Positions 44,388 through 53,233 of a DNA stretch of 64,000 nt are shown in pieces. Location: the NCBI GenBank assembly GCA_965277735.1, contig CBDIDO010000001.1:620001-684000 (forward strand), read 5' to 3'. A program made the translations under genes and the position numbers. Below the pieces are notes generated by a model that was not told where the DNA came from, did not search any database, and saw nothing but the letters and a program-made list of their open reading frames with translations. Positions within the stretch are counted from its first letter, which is position 1. Every line of letters begins with the position of its first letter. Source of the DNA: RH-AL1 sp965277735 (GTDB taxonomy: Bacteria; Pseudomonadota; Alphaproteobacteria; Rhizobiales; Beijerinckiaceae).

Positions 44388-44885
44388 TCAAGCCGCGTCG
44401 AAGGTCATGGCGGCGCCGTTCATGCAGTAGCGCAGGCCGGTCGGGCGCGGCCCGTCGTCGAATACGTGGCCGAGATGGCCGCCGCAGGTCGCGCAATGCA
44501 CCTCGGTGCGGGCCATGCCCATCGAATTGTCGGTCCGCTCGCCGACCGCCTTCGGCATCGGCTCGTAGAAGCTCGGCCAGCCCGTGCCGCTGTCGAACTT
44601 GGTCTCGGAGCGGAACGCCTTGGTGCCGCAGCCGGCGCAGGCGAAAACGCCCTTGCGATGCTCGTCGTTGAGCGGGCTTGTGAACGGCGGCTCCGTCCCC
44701 TCATGGCGCAGGATACGGTACTGCGTCGGGGTCAGCTTCTTGCGCCAGTCGTCGTCGCTGAGGTTCATCGGGTTCGACACGGTCGGGCCGGCAGCGGCGA
44801 ACTGGCTGCCCAGAAAGCCCAGGCCGAGAGCGGCGGCGCCGAGTCCGAAGCCAGCCGTCGCAATGAATTCGCGTCTCGAGGTCAC
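44388..44885 (-). CDS. msrB: Peptide-methionine (R)-S-oxide reductase MsrB, Tat-exported
   Basis: 165 residues. SRREFIATAGFGLGAAALG at the N-terminus is a twin-arginine signal. The zinc-binding cysteines are in CAGCG and CATCGGHLGHVF, and the catalytic Cys is in GLRYCMNGAAM. It reduces methionine-R-sulfoxide. Co-transcribed with an exported MsrA, it makes a periplasmic repair pair covering both stereoisomers. Confidence 0.94.
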   Translation of the reverse strand: MTSRREFIATAGFGLGAAALGLGFLGSQFAAAGPTVSNPMNLSDDDWRKKLTPTQYRILRHEGTEPPFTSPLNDEHRKGVFACAGCGTKAFRSETKFDSGTGWPSFYEPMPKAVGERTDNSMGMARTEVHCATCGGHLGHVFDDGPRPTGLRYCMNGAAMTFDAA

Positions 44886-44995
44886 GATCGTCCTCCGTTG
44901 AATGGTTTTCCACGGGCGCCAGCACCGTCGCGCGCGCCTTGTCCCTAGTTACGATGCAGACGACAAAAGGTTACGCGGCCGAATGTCCGGGGGGC

Positions 44996-45559
44996 TCAGC
45001 GCGCCGCAGTGCGACGCCGGAGGCGGACGTAGAGCGCCCCGGCGCCGCCGTGAGGGCGCCCCGCCTCCTCGAAGCCGATCACGATCGGCCGGAAATCCGG
45101 CAGCGCGAGCCACATCGGCACCGCGCGCCGCAGGACCCCCGCGTTGCCGAAGACATCGCCGCCGCGACTTCCCTTGCCGGTGACGACCAGCACCACGCGT
45201 GCTCCTTCGCCCTGCGAACGGTACAGGAACGCATGCAGCGCGCCGTAGGCTTCCTCCTGCCGGAATCCGTGCAGGTCGAGCGCAGCGTCGGCCGTCATGC
45301 GGCCGCGCGAGAGCTTGCGCTTGAGCGTCCGCTCCAGCGGCGCGAAAGGCGCCGGCCCCGGGGCTTTGGCGCCCGGCGGCGCCATCACGAGGGGGGGCGG
45401 CTGGGGCTGCGGCTCGGGCGCGGCTGGGGGCGGCAGCATCATCCGGTCGGGCAGAGTCGCATCTGGCCGCGGGGTCACAGTTGCGGCGACCTGGGTCCAG
45501 AGCTCGATCTCGTCGTCGCTGAGCTTGCGCAGACGCGACGGTCGCGACGGCGCCTTCAT
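44996..45559 (-). CDS. Smr-domain protein
   Basis: 187 residues from the ATG at 45559, whose ATGA overlaps the mltA stop. A Pro-rich linker (about 45-90) leads to a C-terminal Smr domain: LDLHGFRQEEAYGALHAFL and VLVVTGKGSRGG, the LDxHG and TGKG motifs of MutS2-type nucleases. Stand-alone Smr proteins are nicking nucleases or rRNA/mRNA endonucleases. It follows mltA, as in many Hyphomicrobiales genomes. Confidence 0.9.
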   Translation of the reverse strand: MKAPSRPSRLRKLSDDEIELWTQVAATVTPRPDATLPDRMMLPPPAAPEPQPQPPPLVMAPPGAKAPGPAPFAPLERTLKRKLSRGRMTADAALDLHGFRQEEAYGALHAFLYRSQGEGARVVLVVTGKGSRGGDVFGNAGVLRRAVPMWLALPDFRPIVIGFEEAGRPHGGAGALYVRLRRRTAAR

Positions 45560-46620
45560 CGGGTCGGGCCCGCTTTCGGCCACAGCACGTAGAGGGTGCC
45601 GTGCTCGCGCATCGCGCCGGCGCTGGCCGCGGCCTCGGGGCCGCTGCCGAAGAAGATGTCGGCGCGCGCGGGGCCGAGGATTGCGCTGCCGGTGTCCTGC
45701 GCCACCATCAGCTTTTGGAACGTCTCGGGCGGCGCGCCGTCGGCGGGCACCGTGCCGTCGACGTAGAACGGCAGGCCGTAGGGCCAGCGGGTGCGGTCGA
45801 CCGCCAGCGAGACGCGCGGCGTGAGACTGATGCCGGCGCCACCGATCGGGCCGGCCGTCGGCGGCAGCGAATCGTCGAAGCGGAAGAAGATGTAGGAGCG
45901 GTTCTCGGCCATCAGCTTGCCGCCCGCCTCGTCGAGGCCCTGGCCGTTGTCGCGAATCCAGGCCTTCAGCTGGGTCATGCCCATATCCGCCGGCGGCACA
46001 TGCAGCCGATCGACCAGAAGCTTACCGATCGACGTATAGGAATAGCCGTTGCGCCCGGCGAAAACCAGACGCCGCAGGCGCCCGCCGGGCAGTCGCAGCC
46101 GCGCCGAACCCTGGACCTGGATGAAGAAGGCCTCGACCGGCTCGCGTAGGTAGACGAGCGGCGCCTGCGTCAGCGCGCCGGCCATAATGGCCGCCCGGTC
46201 GGGCATCGGATGATCGGCCGAGCCAGCATGCGGCGGGGGGCTGTAGAGCGGCGTCGCGAATTCCTTGGTGCGCTTGAGCGAGGCCTCGACGACCGGTTCG
46301 TAATAGCCGGTGAAGAAGGCGTCCCCCGGCACCCGATGCACCTTGAACCGCGTCTCGAAGAAGCTTTTCACCCGCGCGACATTGGGCGCGGCGCCGAGCC
46401 GGCCCGCGGCAGCGCAGGCCGCCTTCAGCGCGGCCGGCGGCGCCAGTGCGGCGCGGACGGCGTGCGCGCCGCCTGGGCAGGAGGCCCGGAAAGCACGGAG
46501 AGCCAACCGCGGATCGCCCGCGGCCCAGCCGGGCAGCGCCGCGACGGGGATGGTGTCAGCCTGCGGCGGCGCGGTGGCGGCCGCCGCGGCGAGGGCGAGC
46601 GTGGCGAGCGTCGACGCCAT
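45556..46620 (-). CDS. mltA: Membrane-bound lytic murein transglycosylase A
   Basis: 354 residues with an N-terminal signal-like Ala-rich segment. The MltA core is clear: FFTGYYEPVVEAS, VYLREPVEAFFIQVQGSARL, SYIFFRFDDSLPP and the catalytic Asp in VAQDTGSAILGPARADIFFG. It cleaves the glycan strand of murein in the periplasm. It lies 6 bp after the Tim44-domain gene and overlaps the Smr gene, one operon. Confidence 0.93.
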   Translation of the reverse strand: MASTLATLALAAAAATAPPQADTIPVAALPGWAAGDPRLALRAFRASCPGGAHAVRAALAPPAALKAACAAAGRLGAAPNVARVKSFFETRFKVHRVPGDAFFTGYYEPVVEASLKRTKEFATPLYSPPPHAGSADHPMPDRAAIMAGALTQAPLVYLREPVEAFFIQVQGSARLRLPGGRLRRLVFAGRNGYSYTSIGKLLVDRLHVPPADMGMTQLKAWIRDNGQGLDEAGGKLMAENRSYIFFRFDDSLPPTAGPIGGAGISLTPRVSLAVDRTRWPYGLPFYVDGTVPADGAPPETFQKLMVAQDTGSAILGPARADIFFGSGPEAAASAGAMREHGTLYVLWPKAGPTR

Positions 46621-46626
46621 CGCCGG

Positions 46627-47349
46627 CTAGTGCCCGGCTTGCGTCGCGACGAGCTTCCAGTTCGGATCGCGCGAGGTCACCTCGCGGGCGAAGGTCCAGA
46701 CATCGTCCATGTCGACGACGCGATCGGGGCTTCCGTCGACGAGCTTGCCGCTGCCATCGTGCGTCGCGCTGATCTGCTTCGAGCGGAAGCGCACCGAGAC
46801 CCGCGCCGTGCGCCCCTCGAGCGCCGCCGCCTCGATCGTCGCCTCGTCCATCGACACGAAGGTGGTGGTCAGCTTGTGGCCCTGCTTCTCGCGCGATGCG
46901 ATCGCGGAATTGAAGCCCTCGTACACGTCGCGCGCGAGCAGGCTCTGCAGCATCTTCCGCTCGCCCGACGCGAAGGCGGTGACGATCGCCTCGTAGGCGG
47001 TCTTGGAGCCGTCGAGGAAGGGGCCGGCCGAGAACGTCGGGTCGGCGGCGGCGATCGCGTCGAGACCTGCGGAAACCGGCGATCCAGGCGCCGCGACATC
47101 GTGCCAGCGGTTCGGGTCGCTGGGTTCTGCCGTCGGCGTGGAGCCGGGCAGACGGATGACGTTGCGATCGCCGAAGCCGTTCGGGGCACCGCCCTCGGGC
47201 CCTGACGGGCCCGCTTGCGGCTTGCCTTGAAAAATGTCGCGCGGCGGCTGCCGCTCGTTTCCTGTCCGCTCGCCGAGAACCGACCTGAGCTTCCAGATCA
47301 CGACGATCGCGACCAGGGCGAACACGAGCGTCAGCGGATCGAGTGGCAT
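46627..47349 (-). CDS. Tim44-domain membrane protein
   Basis: 240 residues: one N-terminal membrane helix (PLTLVFALVAIVVIWKL), a variable linker (about 30-90) and a C-terminal Tim44 domain (about 95-235) with FLDGSKTAYEAIVTAFASGE, YEGFNSAIASREKQG and VWTFAREVTSRDPNW. Bacterial homologues (TimA) are thought to help the inner membrane or protein transport. First gene of the operon with mltA and smr; divergent from fxsA. Confidence 0.92.
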   Translation of the reverse strand: MPLDPLTLVFALVAIVVIWKLRSVLGERTGNERQPPRDIFQGKPQAGPSGPEGGAPNGFGDRNVIRLPGSTPTAEPSDPNRWHDVAAPGSPVSAGLDAIAAADPTFSAGPFLDGSKTAYEAIVTAFASGERKMLQSLLARDVYEGFNSAIASREKQGHKLTTTFVSMDEATIEAAALEGRTARVSVRFRSKQISATHDGSGKLVDGSPDRVVDMDDVWTFAREVTSRDPNWKLVATQAGH

Positions 47350-47472
47350 AAGGCTCCCGGGGTTTGCGCGGGACGGGTTGCGCGGGGATTGGGCCGGATT
47401 GCAAATCCCGACCGGCGAAACATCTATGCATGTGGTGGCGCGGGGCGGAAGGTCCAGCGCCCGGAGACCTCC

Positions 47473-47958
47473 GTGCGCATCACGTCGCCGATCAAGCTTG
47501 CGATCTTTCTCTGGCTAGCGCTGGAGATCGTGGCGTTCAGCCTGGTGGCCGAGGCGGTCGGCGTGCCGCGCGCCATCCTGCTCGGCGTGATGTCGAGCCT
47601 GCTCGGCCTGATCCTGCTGCGCCGCGCCGGCACCTCGGCCCTCATGAAGCTGCGCGCCAGGGTCGACGACCGTCTCCTGAACGAGGGCGACAAAGGCCAT
47701 TTCCTCGACGAGATGCTCGCGACCGTCGGCGCGCTGGCGCTGCTGCTGCCCGGCTTCCTGTCCGACCTTGTCGGCCTCGCCCTGGCGGTCCCGGTGTTGC
47801 GCGACCGCGCCGCAGGCTGGATCAGGCGCAAAAGCTTCTTCAAGGGGATATCGCCCACCGGCGCCGGCCCGCGCAAAGGCCCGGCGACCATCGACCTCGA
47901 TCCCGAGGAATGGCGCCGCGCCGAGGCTGAGGCGCGTCAGCTGCCCACCCGCGTCTAG
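47473..47958 (+). CDS. fxsA: FxsA-family membrane protein
   Basis: 161 residues from the GTG at 47473 (MRITSPIKLAIFLWLALEI). Membrane helices are followed by the FxsA signature RVDDRLLNEGD, FLDEMLATVGALALLLPGFLSD and a polar tail. E. coli FxsA suppresses F-exclusion of phage T7; its normal role is unknown. The TAG stop overlaps the convergent recR stop within a shared CTAG. Confidence 0.88.
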   Translation: MRITSPIKLAIFLWLALEIVAFSLVAEAVGVPRAILLGVMSSLLGLILLRRAGTSALMKLRARVDDRLLNEGDKGHFLDEMLATVGALALLLPGFLSDLVGLALAVPVLRDRAAGWIRRKSFFKGISPTGAGPRKGPATIDLDPEEWRRAEAEARQLPTRV

Positions 47959-48557
47959 AACGCCGTGCGGCTGCGCATTGCGGCCGAGAGCGTGCCCTCG
48001 TCGAGATAATCGAGCTCGCCGCCGACGGGGACGCCATGCGCCAGGCGCGTCGTGCGCACGTCGAGGCCCGCCAGCATGTCGGTGACGTAATGCGCGGTCG
48101 TCTGGCCGTCGACGGTGGCGTTGACGGCGAGGATCACCTCCTTGACCCCGTCGGCGACGCGCTCCTGCAGCGTGGCGAGGTTGAGCTCGGCCGGTCCGAC
48201 CCCGTCGAGCGGCGACAGAGTGCCGCCGAGCACGTGGTAGCGGGCGCGCATCGCCGCCGCACGCTCCAGCGCCCACAGGTCGGCCACCGTCTCGACGACG
48301 ACGAGCACCTCGGGGTCGCGGCGCGGGTCGCGGCAGATCGAGCACGGGTCGAGCGTGTCGACGTTGCCGCAGGTCGTGCAGGTGCGGATGCTCTCGTGCG
48401 CGCGCGCCATCGCTTCGGCCAGCGGGCCGAGCAGTTCCTCGCGCTTGCGGATGAGGTGCAGCGCCGCGCGCCGCGCCGAGCGGGGTCCCAGCCCCGGCAG
48501 CTTTGCGAGCAGCTGGATCAGCCGCTCGATCTCGGGCCCGGCGACGCGCTCGGCCAT
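47955..48557 (-). CDS. recR: Recombination mediator RecR
   Basis: 200 residues: helix-hairpin-helix LAKLPGLGPRSARRAALHL, zinc finger CTTCGNVDTLDPCSIC, Toprim segment VLVVVETVADLWALE and the C-terminal Walker-B-like part. RecR with RecO and RecF loads RecA on gapped DNA. It follows ybaB by 12 bp, the usual order. Confidence 0.96.
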   Translation of the reverse strand: MAERVAGPEIERLIQLLAKLPGLGPRSARRAALHLIRKREELLGPLAEAMARAHESIRTCTTCGNVDTLDPCSICRDPRRDPEVLVVVETVADLWALERAAAMRARYHVLGGTLSPLDGVGPAELNLATLQERVADGVKEVILAVNATVDGQTTAHYVTDMLAGLDVRTTRLAHGVPVGGELDYLDEGTLSAAMRSRTAF

Positions 48558-48569
48558 GAAGGAAAGATC

Positions 48570-48893
48570 CTAGAACGGCAGCTTCATGCCCGGCGGCAGC
48601 GGCAGGCCGGCGGTGACGTCGCGCATCTTCTCCTCGGCCAGGCTCTCGGCCTTCTTGCGCGCGTCCTCGTGCGCCGTGACGATCAGATCCTCCAGGATCT
48701 CCTTCTCGTCGCTCTTCGCCAGGCTGTCGTCGATGGCGATCCCGCGCATGGTGCCTTTGGCGCTGAGCGTGACGGTGACGAGGCCGCCGCCCGCCTGGCC
48801 TTGAACCTCGAGCGTCTCCAGCGCCGCCTGCGCCTCGGCCATCTTGGTCTGCATGGCCTGCGCCTGCTTCATGAGGCCCATGAGGTCTTTCAA
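48570..48893 (-). CDS. YbaB/EbfC nucleoid-associated protein
   Basis: 107 residues from a TTG at 48893, preceded by AAAGGA; this gives the family's standard length, while the longer upstream frame does not. Helix LMKQAQAMQTKMAEAQAALE, then VTVTLSAKGTMRGIAIDDSL and the Pro-rich C-terminus. Dimers bind DNA. In most genomes it directly follows dnaX; here 2.3 kb intervene. Confidence 0.92.
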   Translation of the reverse strand: MKDLMGLMKQAQAMQTKMAEAQAALETLEVQGQAGGGLVTVTLSAKGTMRGIAIDDSLAKSDEKEILEDLIVTAHEDARKKAESLAEEKMRDVTAGLPLPPGMKLPF

Positions 48894-48978
48894 GAGGGTA
48901 TCCTTTCGCGTTGCGCTCGCACGGTAGGTTCGGCGTTCGGCGCGGGCAAGCTCGATTGACCACCCACCCGCCATGAGG

Positions 48979-49000
48979 TTAGCTAAGCTGCGTTAGCTAA
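48979..49000. promoter_or_regulatory. Paired palindromic operator before vapBC
   Basis: Two copies of the perfect palindrome TTAGCTAA (48979-48986 and 48993-49000), six bases apart, end 11 bases before the antitoxin ATG. The layout suits binding of an antitoxin dimer pair and auto-repression of the operon. Confidence 0.65.
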
Positions 49001-49011
49001 GGGAGGCTGGG

Positions 49012-49269
49012 ATGACGACAGTCACCATCCATAAAGCCAAGACCCAATTGTCCCAATTGATCGCGCGGGCCGAGGCCGGCGAGGAAATCGTCATCGCGCG
49101 TGGCAAGGAGCCTGTCGTAAGACTGGCTCTGGTCGCAAAGCAGCCGCGTCGGAAGTTCGGCGCGTTCAAGGGCAGGCTCCCCGACCTGCCCCCGCCCTTC
49201 TTTTTCGACCCGTTGCCGGACGAGGAATTGGCGGCTTGGGAGGGTGACGATGAAGGTCCTGCTGGATAG
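49012..49269 (+). CDS. Type II antitoxin, Phd/YefM family
   Basis: 85 residues. The N-terminal Phd/YefM DNA-binding fold reads TTVTIHKAKTQLSQLIARAE then GEEIVIARGKEPVVRLAL; the C-terminal tail (RLPDLPPPFFFDPLP) would wrap the toxin. SD GGGAGG precedes the ATG. It overlaps the toxin gene by 20 bases. It probably represses its own promoter through the TTAGCTAA pair. Confidence 0.92.
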   Translation: MTTVTIHKAKTQLSQLIARAEAGEEIVIARGKEPVVRLALVAKQPRRKFGAFKGRLPDLPPPFFFDPLPDEELAAWEGDDEGPAG

Positions 49270-49636
49270 CCATATCTTCGTGTGGTTCGTCGTCGGCAGT
49301 CGGCTCTGTCCCAAGACGGCCCGCGATCTCGTCGGTCGGCCGGATGTGCAGGTGTTCGTCAGTGCGGCTACCGTTTGGGAACTCGCGACGAAGTCGCGGC
49401 TCGGCAAATGGCCCGAGGCGGCGTCCATCATTGCCAACCTCGACGAAGTCATGACGAGCCTGCGCTTCGAGCCTCTGCCGATCGCGCTCGAACACGGCCG
49501 CGTCGCGGGGCTCTACACCAGTCCGCATAAGGACCCGTTCGATCGGATGTTGGCGGCGCAATCGCAGATCGAGGCAATGCCACTTGTCACCCTCGACCCG
49601 AAGTTCGCAAGCTTCGGCACGCAGACCTTTGTCTGA
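49250..49636 (+). CDS. VapC-type PIN-domain toxin
   Basis: 128 residues (ATG 49250; a GTG at 49244 is possible). PIN acidic residues: the Asp in MKVLLDSHIFVW, Glu in SAATVWELATKSRLGK and Asp in DPFDRMLAAQS. VapC toxins cut RNA, often tRNA or rRNA. Partner of the overlapping antitoxin. Confidence 0.93.
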   Translation: MKVLLDSHIFVWFVVGSRLCPKTARDLVGRPDVQVFVSAATVWELATKSRLGKWPEAASIIANLDEVMTSLRFEPLPIALEHGRVAGLYTSPHKDPFDRMLAAQSQIEAMPLVTLDPKFASFGTQTFV

Positions 49637-49658
49637 GCTTCTGAGCGTTCATCCTGAT

Positions 49659-50438
49659 CTAGTAGCTGTCCGACGCGCCGCCGCCGCCGGAATCGCCGCC
49701 ACCACCGCCAGAAAAGCTGTCGCCGCCGGAACTACTCGACGAATCGCTGCCGCTGACGAAGCCGCCGCCAGCTGCGCCCGACTGCCAGCCGGAGTTGCCC
49801 GACGAGGTCGTCCAGCTGCCACCGCTACGGCGGATGGCCCGCGCGATCAGGATGAACATCACGACGACGAGCAACACGATGGCGAGGAAGATCATGAGGA
49901 AGGTCGTGACGCTCAGCGAGCCGTCGCTCGCAGCAGCCTGCGGCAAGCCCGCGTCCTTGCTCGTCAGCACCGCGAGCGCGTCGTCGACGCCGGCCTTCAG
50001 CGCGCCGCCGGGATCGTTCGCCTTGAGCTTCGGCACCATCGTGTTGTGCAGGATCAGCTTCGACTGCGCATCCGTCATCGTGCCTTCGAGGCCGTAGCCG
50101 ACCTCGAAGCGCAGCTTGTGCTCGTTCGGCGCGAGGATCAGCAGCAAGCCATTGTTGGTGCCCTTCTGACCGATGCCCCATTTGCGGAACAGCGCGTTGG
50201 CATAAGGCTCGATCTCGAGGCCGCCGAGCGACGGCACCGTGGCGACGGCGAATTGCACGCCGGTCTTCTGCTGCAGGTCCGTGAGCTTGCGGGTCAGCGC
50301 CGCGCGATCGTCCTGCGACAGCACGTGCGCGTCGTCGACGACGAGGCCGGTGAAGGCGGGATAGTCCGGCGCCGCGCGCGCCGGCACAGCCGCGACAAGC
50401 AGCGTGAAGCAGAGCGCAGCGAGCCAACGCGGGAGCAT
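49659..50438 (-). CDS. TPM-domain membrane protein (YgcG-like)
   Basis: 259 residues: signal peptide (ends ARA|A), TPM domain (about 25-165: GLVVDDAHVLSQDDRAALT, GIGQKGTNNGLLLILAPNEH, RFEVGYGLEGTMTDA), a membrane helix (about 180-202) and a C-terminal tail of Ser/Gly repeats. It lies 13 bp after lemA; LemA and TPM proteins commonly occur together and may be envelope-linked. Function unknown. Confidence 0.9.
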   Translation of the reverse strand: MLPRWLAALCFTLLVAAVPARAAPDYPAFTGLVVDDAHVLSQDDRAALTRKLTDLQQKTGVQFAVATVPSLGGLEIEPYANALFRKWGIGQKGTNNGLLLILAPNEHKLRFEVGYGLEGTMTDAQSKLILHNTMVPKLKANDPGGALKAGVDDALAVLTSKDAGLPQAAASDGSLSVTTFLMIFLAIVLLVVVMFILIARAIRRSGGSWTTSSGNSGWQSGAAGGGFVSGSDSSSSSGGDSFSGGGGGDSGGGGASDSY

Positions 50439-50451
50439 GGGCCTCGCCCGG

Positions 50452-51051
50452 CTAGAACTTCACGGTCGGCGGCGTGTCGCTGCCGGCCTTGGCCTCGAAC
50501 GGCGTCATCGGCTCCGCGTCCTTGTAGGCGATCGACCGCCACAGCGAGCCGGGGAAGGTGCGCAGCTCGGTGTTGTAGGCCTGGACGGCGTCGACATAGT
50601 CCTTTCGTGCGACGGCGATGCGATTCTCGGTGCCCTCGAGCTGCGACTGCAGGGCGAGGAAGTTCTGGTTGGACTTCAGGTCGGGATAATTCTCGCTGAC
50701 CGCGATGAGCCGGCCAAGCGCGCCGGAAAGCTTGTCCTGCGCGTCCTGGAACTGCTTGACCTTCTCGGGGTCGGTGATCTTCGAGGCGTCGATGTTGACC
50801 GACGTCGCCTTGGCGCGCGCTTCAATCACCGAGGTGAGCACGTCCTTTTCCTGCTTGGCGTAGCCCTGGACGGTGGAGACGAGGTTGGGGATCAGGTCGG
50901 CGCGGCGCTGGTATTGGTTCTGCACCTCCGCCCACTTGCCCTTGGCCTGCTCCTGCAGCGTCGGGATCGCATTGTAGCCGCAACCGGCGAGGCCGAGCGC
51001 GACGAGAGCGATCGCGACGAGGCTTCTGACTTTAGCGAAGGGCGAGGTCAT
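50452..51051 (-). CDS. LemA-family lipoprotein
   Basis: 199 residues from the ATG at 51051. A lipobox LAGC (about residue 22-25) follows the hydrophobic leader. The LemA helical fold is clear: NQYQRRADLIPNLVSTVQGY, ARAKATSVNIDA, SENYPDLKSNQNFLALQSQL and ARKDYVDAVQAYNTELRTFPG. Operon with the TPM gene. Confidence 0.92.
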   Translation of the reverse strand: MTSPFAKVRSLVAIALVALGLAGCGYNAIPTLQEQAKGKWAEVQNQYQRRADLIPNLVSTVQGYAKQEKDVLTSVIEARAKATSVNIDASKITDPEKVKQFQDAQDKLSGALGRLIAVSENYPDLKSNQNFLALQSQLEGTENRIAVARKDYVDAVQAYNTELRTFPGSLWRSIAYKDAEPMTPFEAKAGSDTPPTVKF

Positions 51052-51225
51052 CGAGAAACGGGCTCCGTGGATGGCGCGGCCGAAGGCCGAAGCCCAGCCT
51101 CTACAGAAGGGCGACGCCTGCGTCATGCGTCGCAATCAGCGAGTACGACTATTGGATACGGGAGATGCGCAGGATCGTGGTGCAATCACACCAGGCTGGG
51201 TCGTCCATCCCGCGATGACTTGAGG

Positions 51226-53082
51226 CTAAAGCTCGTCCTCGGTCCAGATCATGTCCTCGAAGCCGACGTCGTCACCGCCGTCGTCAACCGGCTCGGCAGT
51301 CACTGCGAGGCCGGCGTCGGGGATAGCCTCTGGCGTCATGTCGGGGCGGCGCACCGCGACGATGCGGGCGCCGGGGAAGGCGTCGAGCACGCTCTTCACC
51401 AGGGGATCGGCCACCACCTCGGAGCGCGCCTCCTTTTCGCGCGCATCGGCCTGCTCCTTCAGGCTCGGCGCGCCGGGGTCGCGCGAGAGCGCCACCATCC
51501 AGCGCTCGCCGGTCCATTCCTGAAGCTTGCGCATCAGGGTCTGTGGCAGGGCGTGCGAGGCGCCTGGCACCAGCGAGAACTCGATCGAGCCCGCCTCGAA
51601 GCGGACCAGCCGCACGTCGCGCTCCAAGGCGGTCTTCAGCTGGATGTCGCGCTTCTCCGCCGCGAGCGCGACGACATCCTCGAGCCGATGCAACCTGACG
51701 GCGGGCGCGGAAACGGGGGCGGGCGTCGGCGCGACGATGGCGGGACGCGGCGAGCTCGATGCGACGGCGAGCGCCGCCCGCGGGGCGCCGCCTGATCCGC
51801 CCGATGGCACGCGGGGCGTGCCCGCGCCGGACGGCGCGCCGCCCTGGGTGAGCCGGCGCAAAACCTCGTCCGGTGGCGGCAGGTCGGCGGCATAGGCGAG
51901 GCGCACCACAACCATGTCGGCGGCGGCCAGCGGCCGCGGCGAATCCTTCACCTCCTGCACGCCTTTCAGCAGCAGCTGCCAGGCGCGCGTCAGCACCGCC
52001 ATCGACAGCCGGCCGGCGAACACCTTGCCGCGCACCCGCTCTTCCGGCGAGGCGGCGGGGTCGTCGGCGGCCGCGGGCACCAGCTTCAGCCGGGTGACGA
52101 AATGCACGAAGTCGGCGAGGTCGACGAGGATCTGCCCCGGCTCGCCACCGGAATCGTGCAGGTCGCGCAGCGTGGTCAGCGCCGCCGCCATGTCGCCCTT
52201 CATAGCCTGCTCGAAGAGGTCGATCACGCGGGTCCGGTCGGCGAGGCCGAGCATCGCCCGCAGCGAGGCCGCGTCGAGCGTGCCGCCGCCCGCGCCGGCG
52301 CCCAGCGCAATCGCCTGGTCGAGCAGCGAGAGCGCGTCGCGCACCGAGCCCTCGGCGGCGCGGGCGATGACGGCGAGCGCCTCGTCCTCGACCGGCACGC
52401 CTTCCCTGGCGCAGATGCGGGCGAGATGCGCGACCATCACCTGCGGCTCGATGCGGCGCAGGTCGAAGCGCTGGGTGCGCGAACGCACCGTCACCGGCAC
52501 TTTCTCGATCTCCGTCGTCGCGAACAGGAACTTGACGTGGTCCGGCGGCTCCTCGAGCGTCTTCAGCAGGCCGTTGAAGGCCTGCTTCGAGAGCATGTGC
52601 ACCTCGTCGATGATGTAGATCTTCGTCCGCGCCATCACCGGGCGGTAGCGGGCGGACTCGATGATCTCGCGCACGTCGTCGATGCCGGTGTGGCTCGCAG
52701 CGTCCATCTCGATCACGTCGACATGCCGGCTCTCGATGATCGCCTGGCAGTGCTGCCCCAGCTCCGGCATGCGGATCGTCGGCTTGGTGATCGTGTCGGT
52801 CTGGTAGTTGAACGCGCGCGCCAGGATGCGGGCGGTGGTCGTCTTGCCGACCCCGCGCACGCCGGTGAGCATGTAGGCCTGGTGGATGCGGTCGAGCTCG
52901 AAGGCGTTCGACAGCGTGCGGACCATCGCCTCTTGACCGATGAGGTCCTCGAAGGAGGACGGCCGGTACTTGCGGGCGAGGACGCGGTAGGGCTCGGCGG
53001 CCTTGGCCGGCTGCGCGTCGGCGAACAGCTTGCCGAGGCCCTCGCTCGGGGCGGGATCTTCGGAAAGGAAGCCGTCGCTCAT
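51226..53082 (-). CDS. dnaX: DNA polymerase III subunit gamma/tau
   Basis: 618 residues. The AAA+ part has Walker A GVRGVGKTTTARILAR (about 73-88) and IDEVHMLSKQAFNGLLKTLEEP. The zinc module, a four-Cys insert in most bacteria, is reduced to a single Cys (GQHCQAI), as in other Alphaproteobacteria. The C-terminal part is a Pro/Ala linker and the tau-specific domain. It is the clamp-loader ATPase. Confidence 0.95.
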   Translation of the reverse strand: MSDGFLSEDPAPSEGLGKLFADAQPAKAAEPYRVLARKYRPSSFEDLIGQEAMVRTLSNAFELDRIHQAYMLTGVRGVGKTTTARILARAFNYQTDTITKPTIRMPELGQHCQAIIESRHVDVIEMDAASHTGIDDVREIIESARYRPVMARTKIYIIDEVHMLSKQAFNGLLKTLEEPPDHVKFLFATTEIEKVPVTVRSRTQRFDLRRIEPQVMVAHLARICAREGVPVEDEALAVIARAAEGSVRDALSLLDQAIALGAGAGGGTLDAASLRAMLGLADRTRVIDLFEQAMKGDMAAALTTLRDLHDSGGEPGQILVDLADFVHFVTRLKLVPAAADDPAASPEERVRGKVFAGRLSMAVLTRAWQLLLKGVQEVKDSPRPLAAADMVVVRLAYAADLPPPDEVLRRLTQGGAPSGAGTPRVPSGGSGGAPRAALAVASSSPRPAIVAPTPAPVSAPAVRLHRLEDVVALAAEKRDIQLKTALERDVRLVRFEAGSIEFSLVPGASHALPQTLMRKLQEWTGERWMVALSRDPGAPSLKEQADAREKEARSEVVADPLVKSVLDAFPGARIVAVRRPDMTPEAIPDAGLAVTAEPVDDGGDDVGFEDMIWTEDEL

Positions 53083-53233
53083 GCGGCTAAGTGGGGCCGG
53101 CCGGCACCTTGGGTCAAGGGCGCTGGCGCCGTGTCGTTATCTCCGGCGCAACCCTATGACAGGGTTGCCATTGCGACGCGGCCGCCGACATTACCTATTC
53201 GCCGAAAAGACCGCGCCGCACGGGAGAACGACC

